From Eulemur rufifrons (lineage: Eukaryota; Chordata; Mammalia; Primates; Lemuridae): DNA of 64,000 nt. A program made the position numbers and the translations under genes. Positions within the stretch are counted from its first letter, which is position 1; each line of letters opens with the position of its first letter. Where the stretch lies: positions 4,353,501-4,417,500 of the forward strand of contig NC_091008.1 in assembly GCF_041146395.1 (NCBI RefSeq), given 5' to 3'. The notes beneath the pieces are model-generated. The model saw only the letters and a list, made by a program, of their open reading frames with translations. It did not search any database and was not told the DNA's origin. Below are positions 1-13,479 of this stretch, piece by piece.

Positions 1-887
1 CCAGAGTAATCTTCATACAAAGTTATTTTAGGTGCCTAATGCCTGTAAAATTATAGTTGTGCCTTGTCCTAAAGTTGAGGGTCTTTCAACATTTTCATCA
101 TAAACCCCGTTTTTCAGGGGCTTAGCATACAACTATAGAAATTGGCTTCAGGATGAAACTTGCAAAATACCCAATTTCAGTCTGATCTAGTTAGAACCAG
201 TTGAAATAAAGACAAGGAAGTTCGCATTCTATCTTTCTCATTGGGCTATCTATATCTTTCAGTTACAAGAAACACTTTGAGGCATTGCCACTAGTTTTTC
301 GTCTTTCCAAAACCTTTGTGGCATGTTGGAAATATAGCAAAAAGGATAAAAAGAAAATTTAATGAGTAATTAGTGTCTCAAGTGAAGGATAAAGAGGTGC
401 TAAATCTCTCACGAGCAATTCACCCTCCCAAATCCAGGTAAGGTCAGTAGATATTGAAACTCATTACAACATATGACATTTATTTTCAGCGAAGAGCTTT
501 TATTGAATGAGAACAGAATACCTAATTGAGAGGCCGATAGCACAGAAAGTCATGGGAAAATTTAACCATAAACGTTCACTCTACAACGAAGTAGTCTTCT
601 AACTTTCAAACATGTAGAAATAAAATTCGCTCGGAAATAATAGCAGTAGCTTATATTCCAAATGCTTATTTTTTTTTCCTGACACATGTAAGAAACTACC
701 TTTCTCTGATGAGAAGATTTATCATGCAAGAAGATATAAAGATATTTAAATACAGATACTATTATTTAAGCAAACTGGAGCTTTCCCATATTTGTTGTGA
801 GAATATTAAGTCCTGGAGAAGGTATGTGGAAAAGGGTGCCTTAGCAAACTGAGTTGATATACTTCGCTAGCACCTAAATGACTCTTT
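1..887. other. Intergenic single-copy DNA, no gene seen
   Basis: AT-rich sequence without a recognisable coding frame, RNA gene or clear interspersed repeat. It ends at the target-site duplication of the first Alu. I see nothing functional in it. Confidence 0.6.
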
Positions 888-1252
888 GACAATATGAGGG
901 GCCGGGCGCGGTGGCTGACACCTGTAATCCTAGCACTCTGGGAGGCCGAGGCGGGAGGATCGTTTGAGCTCAGGAGTTTGAGACCAGCCTGAGCAAGAGC
1001 GAGACCCCCGTCTCTACTAAAATAGAAATAAATTAGCCAAACAACTAAAAATATATAGAAAAAATTATCCAGGCATGGTGGCGCATGCCTGTAGTCCCAG
1101 CTACTCGGGAGGCTGAGGCGGGAGGATCGCTTGAGCCCAGGAGTTTGAGGTTGCTGTGAGCTAGGCTGATGCCACGGCACTCTAGCCCGGGCACCAGAGT
1201 GAGACTCTGTCTCAAAAAAAAGAAATGAAAAAAGAAAAAGACAATACAAGGG
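888..1252 (+). mobile_element. Strepsirrhine Alu (SINE), full dimer
   Basis: The dimer starts with GCCGGGCGCGGTGGC at 901 and ends in an A-rich tail at about 1240. The right arm carries the lemur-type GCTGTGAGCTAGGCTGA. Imperfect 13-bp target-site duplications flank it: gacaatatgaggg at 888-900 and gacaatacaaggg at 1240-1252. Open frames on the opposite strand here are Alu translations, not genes. Confidence 0.95.
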
Positions 1253-4200
1253 CACAAATGTGGTTGCTGCTTGCTTTGGTGATTCCTACTAAACACAGCC
1301 ATAATCCTTCAGAGCAATAATCTTATTCTTCTTTTACACACTGCCCAGCGATTCTCGTCTTCTGCAAACTCCACCTTTGTTGATACCATCTTAGCACCAC
1401 CTAAGTGGGCAGAAGGTGGTCTTGGGCCTGGCAAGGAGCAGGGACTCCAAGCCTCTCCCCATTGCCTTTGCGTTTCTTTCTTGTCAAGCTCATCATGCCC
1501 TAACACAGGTCTTCATGCTCTGTGTGTGCTACGTGCACCATGCATTTTTGATTGGCTCCCATAGTGAACCTGGGCCAGATCTGACAGGTTTAAGGTCAAG
1601 ATACAAGAAAGAAAATCAAGCTTGAGAACGAAGGTTTGTAAACCGAAAGGTAACAAACCTGTGTTGGGAGGTAGCAAGATGAAAATCATTCTATTCTGCT
1701 CCAAGCCGCCTGTTCTTAACCTGTCTGAGTCTGGGTCTGAGTTTTCTTACCCGAAAAAAATAAAAAGATTGGATCAGAAAATATTTAAATCCCTTCTAGC
1801 TCTAAAGTTGTGGAATCCTTGTAGAAATAAATACTTAGTCCAGTTAGGTAAATTTTTCTATCATTTAGCTCAATGAAATCCATGCAGATAACAGTTTTCT
1901 CCCCCGAAAGCAGTTTAACGTCCTGCCTAAACATAGGATTATGTATGCTAAAAATCAGACTTGCGCCTGAAACTCCCCGTTTTACTAATTCATGCACGCT
2001 AAGACATTAGCAGACTCCCTTCCCAGCAATAGGCAGCTGACTGTTTGACCGCTGCCCGGCTGCGTGGCCAAACCCATAGGAGAAAATAAAGGCAGAGGGC
2101 TTTGCTGAAATCCTTCATTCTTGTAGATTTGGAACTAACCCGTTGGAAAATCCAGTAGCTTCTGTGGGTTAGCCGTGCATGTGAAATGCAAGCTTCTTAA
2201 GAACTTAAACCAATATTCATAATTTGATGTCATCCAGACCTTTTTTTCTGCCCAGTGCAGTACAAAAAAAAAAAAAAAAAGGCTACAAAGATGAGAAAAG
2301 GGAGGCGTAGAATCTATGTGAATTTGAACTAATCTTTAGCTTTTTGTAAAAATGTACAAAGAATTTTAAAGTGCCAGACGTTGGGAGTGCAGTCTAGAGG
2401 AATTTGGCCACTCAATTTGGGCATCCAAATAGCTATGCAACTAGGGTATCGTAGAAATTGATACACACACAATTGAGATACACAGCCAGGCCACACAGCA
2501 CCACCGTCAGAATCCCGCTTTTCTCTGTCAGTAAGAGCTGCTATCCATCACTTTGGTTATCCACGGCCCTGCCTCTGCTGAATTGCTGAGGTAGACTGAG
2601 GCATGATGCCTCTTACACACCAGAGAGGAAGGATATGCCCTAGTATCCTTAGGATAGCCTTCAAATATGCTGCAATAATTCCAAATAGGAGCATGAAAGC
2701 AAGAACACCATAGCAACACGTAAGGATCAGATATTTCCAGAAAGTGGAGGCATCAGATCCCCCGGAGGACCATGCCGCTAGGTCCACTTTGAAGATGCTG
2801 CAACGTGAGCAAAGATCCCAGGCGGGACCCCGTGTGCCTCTAGAATACGTGGCAATTCCTTCTTTATTAAACAGCTTTAGGGTCAGGGGGCGTCATTTCA
2901 ACTTTGTATCACAATACAGTTCTGGACACACTACACGTGTTTCAAACAGAGGGAGTTGAATGCAAGGAATTGGTTACGTCGATGGTGGAATGGCTGAGAA
3001 ACCAGATTGGGGAAAGCGAAGCAACTCAGAAATTAGCAAGAAGAGGAAGCCACTCCCTAGGTCCGAGGAATAAGGGAGGAGGAAGTGTCGGCAGAGCCCA
3101 GGGAATGGTGTCCCCCAGTAGAAGCTGACATCACTGCAGTCTGTCCGGCAGGAGCTGCAGTCACAAAAGTCGTGCAGCCCCGCGGGTGTAGACAGAGCAC
3201 AACAATCCCCTGGTTTCTCTCTTCCTCCCGCCTTTCCAGCTCTGCCATTGGCTCCCATTGCCCAAACCCAGAAGCAAGACAGTTGTGTGGGGGCCTAAGA
3301 AACGCACAGTCCTGGGGGTCAGCTAGGCAGAGGTGAGGCATGGCCAGGACTAGATCTGCCCGCAAAGGAGGCAAGGATCCGAGTGAGCATTCTCACCCGT
3401 TCTAGCAACAAGCACAAAGTGAGCACCTGCCGTGGGCCAGGAGTCATCGCTAATAACTGCATATCTATGTCGCTGATGCCACAGGCTTCGAAGAAGTTAA
3501 GATGCCATGAAAGAGACAGATGAGAAAGCACAGAAGGACAGTCCCACGTGTGCGAAGCGATAAGCGACGTCAGAACTCCGAGGCGGGGGTGGCGGGCCGG
3601 GAAAGCTTTCTTTGCAAGTAGCGACGAATGTTCCTTCAGTTCCCTCGGGAACAATGTCCACATGGGGTGTTCCACGTTGGAAACCCAGAGACTATTCCTA
3701 TCACAGAACTTCTCTTCAAAACCCATAAAAAGGTCCTCAAGAAATTATTGTTGCTCTTTTTATTCCTGGGTCCCCATGATCAAATGACTTCTGCCATCGC
3801 CGAGGGATTCTGATGGCTTCTGGAAAATGACACGTTGTGGTAAGGAGGCCCATCAGGCTGGCAAGACACGCAGCCAAAAGCACCTTCCGAGACTGCTGCG
3901 AGTCGAGTCGGGAGTGGGGAAACCAGAACGCAGCCAAGCCCTTGCAAATGTAAGGAGATTTTCCAGTAAAGCGACAATAATTTAATTACAAAAATGCTTC
4001 TGATACTGCTACCCATGAAATCTTTCTTGGCAAAGAGACTGACGGAGTAAGTACAGCAGGCTCAGTGAGCACTGGTAGGTTTGCACTGGAGCCAGACTAA
4101 AGGTGCTACACTAGCTTTCCCTGTAGGGCGCTACCAACAGCAGCCACGTGGTCAAGCCTGAACCTGTCCACTCACCTGTAATCTAAGGCCACTGTGTGTC

Positions 4201-5170
4201 GTCAAAGGCACATTAGCAAAGTTGGAGTCAGTGGGGTGAACATCAGCATTTTTCTCTGCTGATATAGCGAGCATTAGTGCAAAATACTAACATGATTCTG
4301 ATTGATTTCTATGGCACAAATCAAATGCTACTGCAATCGTGCTATATGATGTAACTACAGAGCAATCATTTTAAAGAGCAAACCATACTCGCCATCATGA
4401 GGCACAGTAGCACTGCAATCCTTCATTGCCCCCCAGTGCTGTGGGTTTTGTAGCTGATCCTAATGGCCCATGAAGGCCGATAAACACCTTGTGTTTAATA
4501 GCAGGCTAAGAACGCAATCATCATTAAGTGATTTTTAAGCCTGGGTGTGGTGCTATTTATAGTCAAAGGGTTGGAAAAAAAAAAAAATGACGCCTTGTAT
4601 TTTACTGGGAATGATCCAGATTTTTATTTAAAACAGAAGTGCTGAAAAAAAAGCTAAAAAAAAAAAAAAAAACGCTACACAGTTTCTGTTCTGGACCATT
4701 AATTTTTCAGGCAGATTTAACTATCATTTAATTGGTTCCTGATGCTAAAACTTGGATTCCACTTTAAATGCTTGAAACGAGAGCATATAGAATAATTTGT
4801 TATGCTGAGCTATTCATCCCAAATGTCCAGGGAAAATAAACCAACTTCAAAATAAAACTGAGCTACCTTCTGTGATGACATAAAATTAATAACATAGTCT
4901 AAGAAATAAACCTTGGGTCTGTGTTTGCCAAAAAAAAAAAAAAAAAATCATTAGGGTTTCCACGATGAAGTAATATTTAATTCATATTAATGACCAACGT
5001 AAAAAGGAGGTTTCTTACAACAACAAAAAAAATTCTGTGAACATAAATTTCAGAAATCTGACCTAATTTACTAATATTTAAAATCATAATTCAGATAAAT
5101 CTGCTTTTCCTGGGTGTGTAAATGAATTTTTAGTGCTTTTTACTTCTTTTATTAATTAAAATTAGTGGTA
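1253..5170. other. Intergenic DNA, mostly single copy
   Basis: No gene is supported. The stretch holds several A-homopolymers (about 2263-2280, 4656-4672 and 4930-4947) and a possible degraded L2-like piece near 3400-3510. A short CpG-richer patch lies near 3540-3600. The block at 4230-4560 has no repeat character and a composition like conserved non-coding DNA. Short open frames occur on both strands but resemble no family I know. Confidence 0.5.
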
Positions 5171-5258
5171 AGAGAGAAATGCTTGAGCCCAGGAGTTCGA
5201 GCAGTTTGGGCAATATAGCAAGATCCCATCTCTAAAAAAAATAAATAATAAAAAAATT
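5171..5258 (+). mobile_element. 5'-truncated Alu monomer (FLAM-like)
   Basis: An Alu left-arm fragment (TGCTTGAGCCCAGGAGTTCG ... AGATCCCATCTCT) is followed by an A-rich tail. It is flanked by near-identical direct repeats, aaaattagtggtaa at 5157-5170 and aaaatgagtggtaa at 5260-5273. This marks an L1-mediated insertion of a truncated monomer. Confidence 0.75.
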
Positions 5259-5273
5259 AAAAATGAGTGGTAA

Positions 5274-5861
5274 TACTTAATCCTTTGATTGATTTCTAGA
5301 AGAAAATTCAAGCTTTCTAAAGATTTCAAGGTAGTCCACCTCAGTACTTTACAATTTGAAATGTAAAAAGGGATATACCCTATAAACAACTTTTTGTGGG
5401 GGTTTTTTTGTTTTTTTTTGTAAGAATAGAAAAAAATTATTGGATGGAATTTAACCAGAAAAGTGGCTTGAGAGATTTGCATTGCAAATAGGCTTCTGTT
5501 CACACTAAACAGAGTAAATTTGTAATCTGGCTCCACTGACCAGCTCAGAAAAACAAGCTCTGAACAAGAATTCCACACGTGCAGGTAAGCACCAGCGAAA
5601 ATCCTTAGGAAATAACTGCTAATTCGGCATGAACCCGGTGCAATTCGGTAATCAGTCTTCTGGCTAGATGCCAGATTACTCAGATAATTTCTCTGGCTTC
5701 CACGTGCCCTAGAGGGACAGTGGACAAATTCCTTAGAGCTTCTTAAGGATACCTTGTAGGTCCTCAGCTGTTGGAGGTATAACAACGCCAGCCATGTTTC
5801 TATAGCTTCAGTAATCAGAGAACATTCTGCAAATGAAGTTTAAAGCTGTTTTCCAGCGATA
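5274..5861. other. Intergenic single-copy DNA
   Basis: No recognisable gene, RNA or repeat. A minus-strand open frame spans much of it and runs into the Alu fragment at 5171. It has no family signature and I treat it as chance. Confidence 0.5.
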
Positions 5862-6240
5862 GAAACTGCAAGAGAGGCCGGGCTCAGTGGCTCACGCCTG
5901 TAATCATAGCACTCTGGGAGGCCGAGGCGGGAGGATCATTTGAGCTCAGGAGTTCGAGACCAGCCTGAGCAAGAGCGAGACCCCCGTCTCTACTAAAAAT
6001 AGAAAGAAATTATCTGGACCACTAAAAATATATAGAAGAAATTAGCCGGGCATGGTGGCGCATGCCTGTAGTCCCAGCTACTCGGGAGGCTGAGGCAGGA
6101 GGATCGCTTGAGCCCAGGAGTGTGAGGTTGCTGTGAGCTAGGCTGACACCACGGCACTCTAGCCTGGGCAAAAGAGCAAGACTTTGTCTCAAAAAAAAAA
6201 AAAAAAAAAAAAAAGAAAGAAAGAAAGAAACTACAAGAGA
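5862..6240 (+). mobile_element. Strepsirrhine Alu, full dimer
   Basis: Alu dimer from about 5876 to 6226. Its tail has about 23 A residues followed by GAAA repeats. Target-site duplications are gaaactgcaagaga at 5862-5875 and gaaactacaagaga at 6227-6240. The linker and right arm are of lemur type. Confidence 0.95.
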
Positions 6241-7471
6241 AAAACGAGGCATATAATGTACCATTTAATTTAGAAGAGGTAAAACAGAGTTCCCTACACT
6301 CCCAAAAATGTCTTAGAAATACACTAGCAAAATTCATCCTTAATGTGATTTTAACTCTAAAGCCCAATGAATACTTTTGCCCTCTTGCAGAGCACTAGCT
6401 ATATATGTATTTTGACAATTTTTTTCCCAATAAATCAGTTCTTTGATTCCAAACCAATTTCTTTTCCATTAAAGCGTTGAAGTTTCTCCCCCATCAATAT
6501 GTCAACTGTCTTTCCAGGTTCTTCTTTCTAGGAACAGCTCCCACTGGCAAGATGGGCTGTTGGCTTAATGATATAATCTGGCTCAGTGCCAAGAATTCAT
6601 CCCCATTCCTCTCTCACAGCCTCTCTGACTTCCAGTGCTACCTGTCTCCATGAACGAAGCCAGGTCGCAAAACAGAAAACTGGCCAGACTCCGAGACTCC
6701 TATCATTCCCGCAATGCCCACATCTAACCATCCCTCAAGTCCTGTCCAGGGTTCCCCCAACTGTGTCTCGGGTTCATCTTCTCATTTTTATCCTTTGCCC
6801 GTTGCCTTAGTTGAGGCCTTTGTAATTTTTTTTGCTTGAACTATCACAGCACTTTAATTTTGTTCCCCTCTGTTCCTTCTCTTCCGTATCCCCTTCTGGT
6901 CTAAGTCCAGCCAGCCAGGTCCCTCCACTCTGCAAAATCATCGATGGCTCCAGTGCCTGCAGTCGAAAGTCTAAACTCCCCGGTCGTCCTTACGAGAACT
7001 TTCTGGTCTCCTCTCTGACCAATCCCCACATTTTTTTTAGTTTGCATTTTTTTTTTTTAGTATGCATTTAGTTGCATAACTAATTTTGCAATTTAGTTGG
7101 CATTTCCCTAAACTTCTCATTTTCTTTTTATCTTTGAACCTGCTCTTTCCTCTACGTGAAACATCTTTCCCATCCCACCCCTATAAAATCTGCATAAAGG
7201 ATTTCTTATGGACTTTGTCCCATCTCCTTGAGAAAACCTTCTATCTCCACCGCTGGCAGTGCGGCTTTCCCTGGTCCTCCTTTCGGAGCACCATGCCACT
7301 GGTCCCCAAGGAGACGAGTCCCCACTTGTCCCACTGCCAAGGAATAAGCAGTGTATGCATAGTTGTGAGTCCCTTGAGGGCTGGGATTTGAGTTTATCAA
7401 TTCTGGTATTCTTAGCACCTAATCCAAGTTCTGAGAATCTGAAGTGGGGAAGAAAGCAATGGGTGAGCTGT
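6241..7471. other. Intergenic DNA, pyrimidine-rich part
   Basis: No gene is supported. The part from about 6480 to 7400 is C/T-rich on the plus strand. This gives long stop-free stretches in several frames with no recognisable domain. Confidence 0.45.
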
Positions 7472-7570
7472 TGAGAAAGGAAAGAAGGAAGAAAGAAAGG
7501 GAGGGAAGAAGGAAGGAAACAAGGAAGAAAGGAAGGAAGGAATAGCAAAAAAAAAAAAAAGGGGGGGGGG
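7472..7570. repeat. Purine-rich microsatellite (GGAA/GAAA), then A-run and G-run
   Basis: Imperfect GGAA/GAAA units run for about 75 bases, followed by about 14 A and 10 G residues near 7547-7570. The strand is pure purine for most of the tract. Confidence 0.9.
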
Positions 7571-8924
7571 TGGAGAAAACCACCCAGGTACCCTTATTAG
7601 AATAAATGGGTTTGTCCAACTGAGATAACCAACTACTGAAAAATTGGCAGAGGAAAACACACAAAGAAAGGTACACATCCTTAACCTGCCCACTGGGAAG
7701 CTTGTGTGTAAGACCTGAAAAAGATCTAAAAAGACATAGTACAGTCCTTTCTAACGTAAGTGAGTCATATGTTGAGACTGGTTTTGAAACAATAGTATCA
7801 GAAAGGAAAGAAAATAATGAATGCCAGAAAGGCGGGGGGGGGGGGGAGGTTTTCTCCAAAATACACCCTAGAGATTAAAAAGGGGGAGGGAGGGGATAAA
7901 GGTTGACTAGACACGAATGGAGCCAAAAACTCACCTTTCCCCCCTTCCGGAGGCATCAGAGAAACGAACGGGAGATTGTAGATCATGGAAAAAAAATCAA
8001 CCACTCTGATTACATGTTATATATTTTTGATTCACTCAAATTTCAGGACAGGGGGGCGGGGGAGAAGGGTGTGTTTATATGAATGATTAATCCCTCCCTC
8101 CCTGTGTTTCTCAACCTGGTGACGCTGTTGAACTTCGGGGAGGGGAGCGTAGAATTAAAGTAGCAAAAATCAGTTTTCTCTGATGCTACTAGACGTTCTT
8201 CTTAATGAAAACTTGCCCTGATTGTGTACTTTTATGCACCTACTGAGATCCCTGTTTGAGAGGGTTTGGTTTTTATGACCCGGCACCTAAACAGTCTTTG
8301 TCTACGTGCTCAGAAGAGTCATCCACTAAAGAAAGTTGCAGGACGTTATCATCCCAAAAGCAACTTCTAAAAAAGAAGGCATTCTAAGTTTTGTCTGGCC
8401 TTTGGGAAAAAAAATGGAATGCTTCAGAGATAGATGATCACTTGCTCAAAATTTGAGAAAAAGAAAGATGCGCATGTTATACTCTCAAGGAATCCACTCT
8501 TCCAATATGGTGGCCAAAAAAAAAAAAAAAAAAAAAGCCTGAAGACACAGCAGGAATAAATAATTCTCAGTGATTTATTTGCGGAGCCTGAAGTGTATGG
8601 TTCTGAGCAAGATGTTTGCCAGAGCTGCAGCAGCAGGCTTCAGACAGCCCAGACCCACTCCAAGCTTCCAAATTGCTTTTCTACAGACGTTACCTCTGCG
8701 TTCATGCTGTACTTCCTGTTCCAACATCAGTGACTTCTTCCGTGCACTGTTTCCTCTAACCCGTGTCTGTTCCATCAGGCTCAACCTGAGGGTTCAGTTT
8801 CAGAGCCATGGGTGAGACTGACTCCGTGCCGTCCAGTAATCATCACCAGTCAATCCACACCCTAATCTGTGCTGTGCTACGGCCATGCCACCTGTCCAAG
8901 TTAGGCCATTGACCTTCACACATT
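7571..8924. other. Intergenic DNA with a G-run and an A-run
   Basis: No gene is supported. It holds a G-homopolymer at about 7833-7847, an A-run at about 8516-8536, and near 8105-8160 a possible relic of a hAT-type repeat (TGTTTCTCAACCTGGTGACG). The rest looks single copy. Confidence 0.45.
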
Positions 8925-9015
8925 CGCTCATTCATTCATTCCACACGTATGGAGTGAGAAACTGCTCCCTGCCTGGCACAGTGCCAAGTCCCAGGGTGCA
9001 AAGGTGAACGGGCCT
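8925..9015 (-). repeat. L2 3'-end fragment
   Basis: CTCATTCATTCATTCC, then GCCTGGCACAGTGCC and CCCAGGGTGCAAAGGTGAAC, follow the reverse complement of the L2 3' end. The copy is old and short, without a target duplication. Confidence 0.6.
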
Positions 9016-9880
9016 CCATCCCTGCTGCTCTCCACTGGGAACCCATGATGGCAACATGCGTAGCAAGTGCGTGAAAGAGAAAAACAGAAAGTAAGGAAGT
9101 GGAGAGAAAGGAACAACCAACACCCAGTCCTTTCTCCAAAGGGAAACAGCAGTTTCCCTTCAAAGGAGAATAATTACCCTTCAATCCAGAAATGACTAGA
9201 AATGACTACATTCTTATGCGCCATTGTATAAACATTTATACTTCTTCTTAAGACCTGGGTCTGTAAGATCATCTTCTATAGACAAAACTAAGAGGTGACT
9301 TAAAGAAATTATCTGGATACCCAGATGGCTGTTTGGGGGAAAGGAAGGGAAGGAATTACCTAGGGAGGAGGGTAAAAGTGTATAAATTATTGAGGAACTT
9401 GCTTAGAGTGTCTGTAGACATGTGATGCAAGACCGCGTGTGTGGATGAGAATGAACACACTGCCTTCATCAGACGCCTCCCAACTTACAGAGATACAGGA
9501 CTTCATGGTTTTCAAGGCAATTTTCTTCTCATTACCTCCATGCACCCAAGGGGTAATCACAGAATAAGTAAATTGAGGCACTCATGGAAAATATTAAAAT
9601 CCCAATCTGGCCAGGAAAACTGAGGATCAGAGAGCCATGCTAGGAAAACCAGCACACCCAGGATGAGTTCTCCAGTTTTCTGATTCTTGACCAGTGCTTG
9701 TCCACCAACACACCACCTCTGATGCTTCACTGGGTGCCGAAACAAAGCAGAGAAATTAAAATCTAAATACAGAAATGGGCTTTCGGTCAGATAGAGGTGA
9801 CTGCCTATATTTGATCTCTAATGCCTCTAACACCCACCAGATAGCTAGAGTAGGTTCTTCACTATGCTAGATCTCAGGTC
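9016..9880. other. Intergenic single-copy DNA
   Basis: No recognisable gene or repeat. Short open frames here show no family features. Confidence 0.45.
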
Positions 9881-10330
<450 letters not shown>

Positions 10331-10420
10331 TCACGAGGAGGAATAGTCAGTCTTGGAAGTGATTGTGAAATCCACTCAATAGTGAAGATATTTATCTTGA
10401 AAATCTACTCATTCCCTCTG

Positions 10421-10770
10421 TTCTAGTCTGTTGAGCTGCTACAGCAAAATACTTAGACTAGGTAATTTAAAAACAAAAGAAATGTATTGCTGACAGCTCT
10501 AGGGGCTGGGAAGTCCAAGATCAAGGTGATCACAGATTCCGGTTCTGGTCAGGACCCTCTTCCTCATAGACGGTGCCTTCTGTGTTCTCACACGGCAGAA
10601 CGGGCAAGGCAGCTCCCTTCAACCTCTTCCATAAGGACACTAATCCCATTCCTAAGGGTGGAGTTTTCAAGTCCTAATCACCTCCTAAAGGCTCCACTGC
10701 CTAATACCACCACAATGGGGATTAGCTCTCAACACGAATTTTGGAAGGACACAAGCATTCAGACCATAGC
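10421..10770 (-). mobile_element. MLT1A-like MaLR solo LTR
   Basis: Read on the minus strand, it starts with GCTATGGTCTGAATG, close to the MLT1A LTR start. It continues with TTGAGAGCTAATCCCC and the GGGATTAGTG block, and ends near the typical CTAAGTATTTTGCTGTAGC. The length, about 350 bp, fits a solo LTR of this ancient ERVL-MaLR family. It has no coding capacity. The family name comes from remembered consensus features, not a database search. Confidence 0.75.
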
Positions 10771-11802
10771 GCCCTCCAGAAACCTGGGAAGGTTTTTCCC
10801 TGGTTAGCAGGAGAAGAACATGGGTGGAGGCCAGCATTCAGTTCAGATCCACAGCTGAACGGGAAGAGATGCCTACCGACCAGAAGTATCCGGTGTTGAT
10901 GATGATAAAGTGAGTTCGGCTACTCCAAAAGTTACCTACATCTGACACTGGACCAAAAGGCTTGGAGACTGTACCAAGGAAAGGACTCTGCCCCCTGTAT
11001 TTGAGGCATATTGGTTTGGTTTTTGCAATAGACCCAAAATAGTAATGTCTTGGACAGAATGGAAGTACATTTCTCTCTCAAGTGGCAATGTCATCAGTCC
11101 TGCAGGCAGGACAGTTCTGTGATGCTAGGAACCCAGGCTCCTGCTAGCTTGTTGCTCAGTCATGGCTGCCCCAGCTCCAGTTCTCTGCCCCGCCCCAATC
11201 CCAGTCAGCAGAGAGAAGAAGAGAAGAAAGAAAAGGTATATCACCTCCCTTTGAGGATGTAATCTAGAAGTTGCACACAGCACCCTGGTTCATATCTTAT
11301 TGGCCAGAATTTCATCACCCACACATGCCTAGTTGCACAAGAGGCCCAGCTAGAAATTCTGCTTCCATACCAACCTGGGAGAGTAGATATCAGAGGACAA
11401 GTAGCTGTGTCAGCCACAGACCTAGCCCTTAAAAGTCATCTGTGACCAGGCTTCCCCTTGTTCCCTCAACTCAGCTACTTTCTAGCCCTTTGCTGAACTT
11501 ACGAGATTTCTGTTCTACCTGAACTCTGTATCCCCATTTCTGAGTCGCTAAGTCACTGGTCACTCCTAAGCACGCAAGCCACAAGCTCAGAGATTGCCCG
11601 CAAAGACTCTGTCCCAAAGTGATTAGCCTCATGTATATAGTGCTGATATTTTTTTTTAGCACTTGCCCTCAAGACAGGTGTAAGAACTGATTTGTAACTA
11701 GGAGAAACATTATCTATTCAATAGAGAAATATCAATCTGTGAGAGATATATGGTCTTTGTCCTCTATTAGAAAAATTGCATACTTTTTGGCACAGTAAAA
11801 AT
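10771..11802. other. Intergenic DNA, possible unassigned old repeat
   Basis: No gene is seen. The stretch at about 11040-11390 (with TTGGCCAGAATTTCATCAC) resembles an old interspersed repeat that I cannot name with confidence. Confidence 0.4.
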
Positions 11803-12155
<353 letters not shown>

Positions 12156-12879
12156 AATCTTTCAGATGTGAAAAGTGATCAAAGTGTTACTGCCTCTATT
12201 AATGATAGTTTGTAAGTGACAGTGATGAGCACATTTCTTAATTCCCTCTCTGTTTGCCTCTGCTATGCAGTCACTATCAAAGGAAAAGGGCAGTAAATCT
12301 GAGGTCAAAATGAACCATACCAGGATCCATTCCAAATCATGTCGAACGCATGCATGCAATTCATTTGGGTGACTACTGCTCTCAGCAAAGACACTCTGAA
12401 GCTCATTCCACAGGACCGGAATTTGAAGTCCTCACCACTGTCCAAAGCATGTCTGCAGACCTTCCAGTAGTCATGATGCATTGAAAAGACAACTGTCAAA
12501 CATCTTGCATAAGGCCACATTAAATATAGGTCTGGAAGCCAGTTAGAAAATCCCTAAACCGAGTTTATTGGAGGGTTTAGCAATATAAATTGCAGAAGAA
12601 GAGAGAATCTCCTGGAGAAACTCCCCTACGATACAGCGCTACAGACAGCCAGGCAGAAACATATTTCATCAACTGAGTAAGATCCTCTTGGCAGGCCACG
12701 TCCCGAGGGGAAGCTGCAACATCTGTAACTTCTCTAACTCTGGGAGAAAGATGACATGCTCTGAATCCTGGAGGAACCGGACCTTCCCTTCCCTGTAGAA
12801 AGCATCATCGCAGAGCACAGGCCTTGCTGGCTCAATCACCGCCACCAAACCCCGCCATGTCCCTGCCTCCAAATACGTG
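12156..12879. other. Intergenic single-copy DNA
   Basis: No recognisable gene or clear repeat. Confidence 0.45.
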
Positions 12880-12884
12880 TTCTC

Positions 12885-12918
<34 letters not shown>
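12880..12918. repeat. (TC)n microsatellite
   Basis: About 19 CT dinucleotides with one GT interruption. On the minus strand it translates to an Arg/Glu repeat, which is not coding evidence. Confidence 0.95.
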
Positions 12919-13286
12919 AATCATGCACATGGCAATTGCCATGAAGAGCACAATTCCTAATAAGAGTGACGGTTATATTGCTCATTAATACTTTTTGGAG
13001 TCAAATAATTAAGATTACCATTGGAAATGGTTAGAACCTTTATATTCACCTTTTTGCTGGAAAATGAAAAATGCGTCTATGGCAGACAGACAGCTGTTTT
13101 CCCTCGATATCCTTCTTGGGATCAGAACTCTGATTTTTAGCCGGGCATATGACCCTTATGAGTATAAAATGCATATTGACCCACCAAACAGTTACGGTAT
13201 TTAAACTATGAAAGATTATTCTAACACGACATTGGCAGTAATGGCTGAAATTTTGAGTTCGGCTTTAAAATGGAACTGTTTCTCTC
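12919..13286. other. Intergenic single-copy DNA
   Basis: Nothing recognisable apart from ordinary AT-rich sequence. Confidence 0.45.
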
Positions 13287-13395
13287 CCAGCTGCCCTGTA
13301 GGCTGAGGCAAGACGATTGCCTGAGCCCAGGAGTTCAAGACTATGCTGGGCAACATAGCAAGATCCCGTCTCTGTTAAAAAAAAAAAAAAAAAAG
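13287..13395 (+). mobile_element. Alu monomer (FLAM-like) with A-tail
   Basis: Truncated left arm (GGCTGAGGCAAGACGATTGC ... GCAACATAGCAAGATCCCG) ending in about 18 A residues. The flanks gaactgtttctct and gaactttttcttct look like a diverged target duplication. Confidence 0.75.
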
Positions 13396-13479
13396 AACTT
13401 TTTCTTCTCTTCCTTGATATTAATGGTTCTTTTACTGTGCAATATACCATGTGATTTCTCTACAGCCTAACTATTAATA

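Noticed and set aside
806..1302. Minus-strand open frames with [18 protein letters not shown] peptides (and the same kind at other Alu positions)
   Set aside because: These are translations of Alu antisense sequence. The same peptide pattern recurs at every Alu and is not a gene.
5162..5785. 207-codon minus-strand frame
   Set aside because: Its amino acid composition looks like random AT-rich DNA, and it runs into an Alu fragment. No family resemblance.
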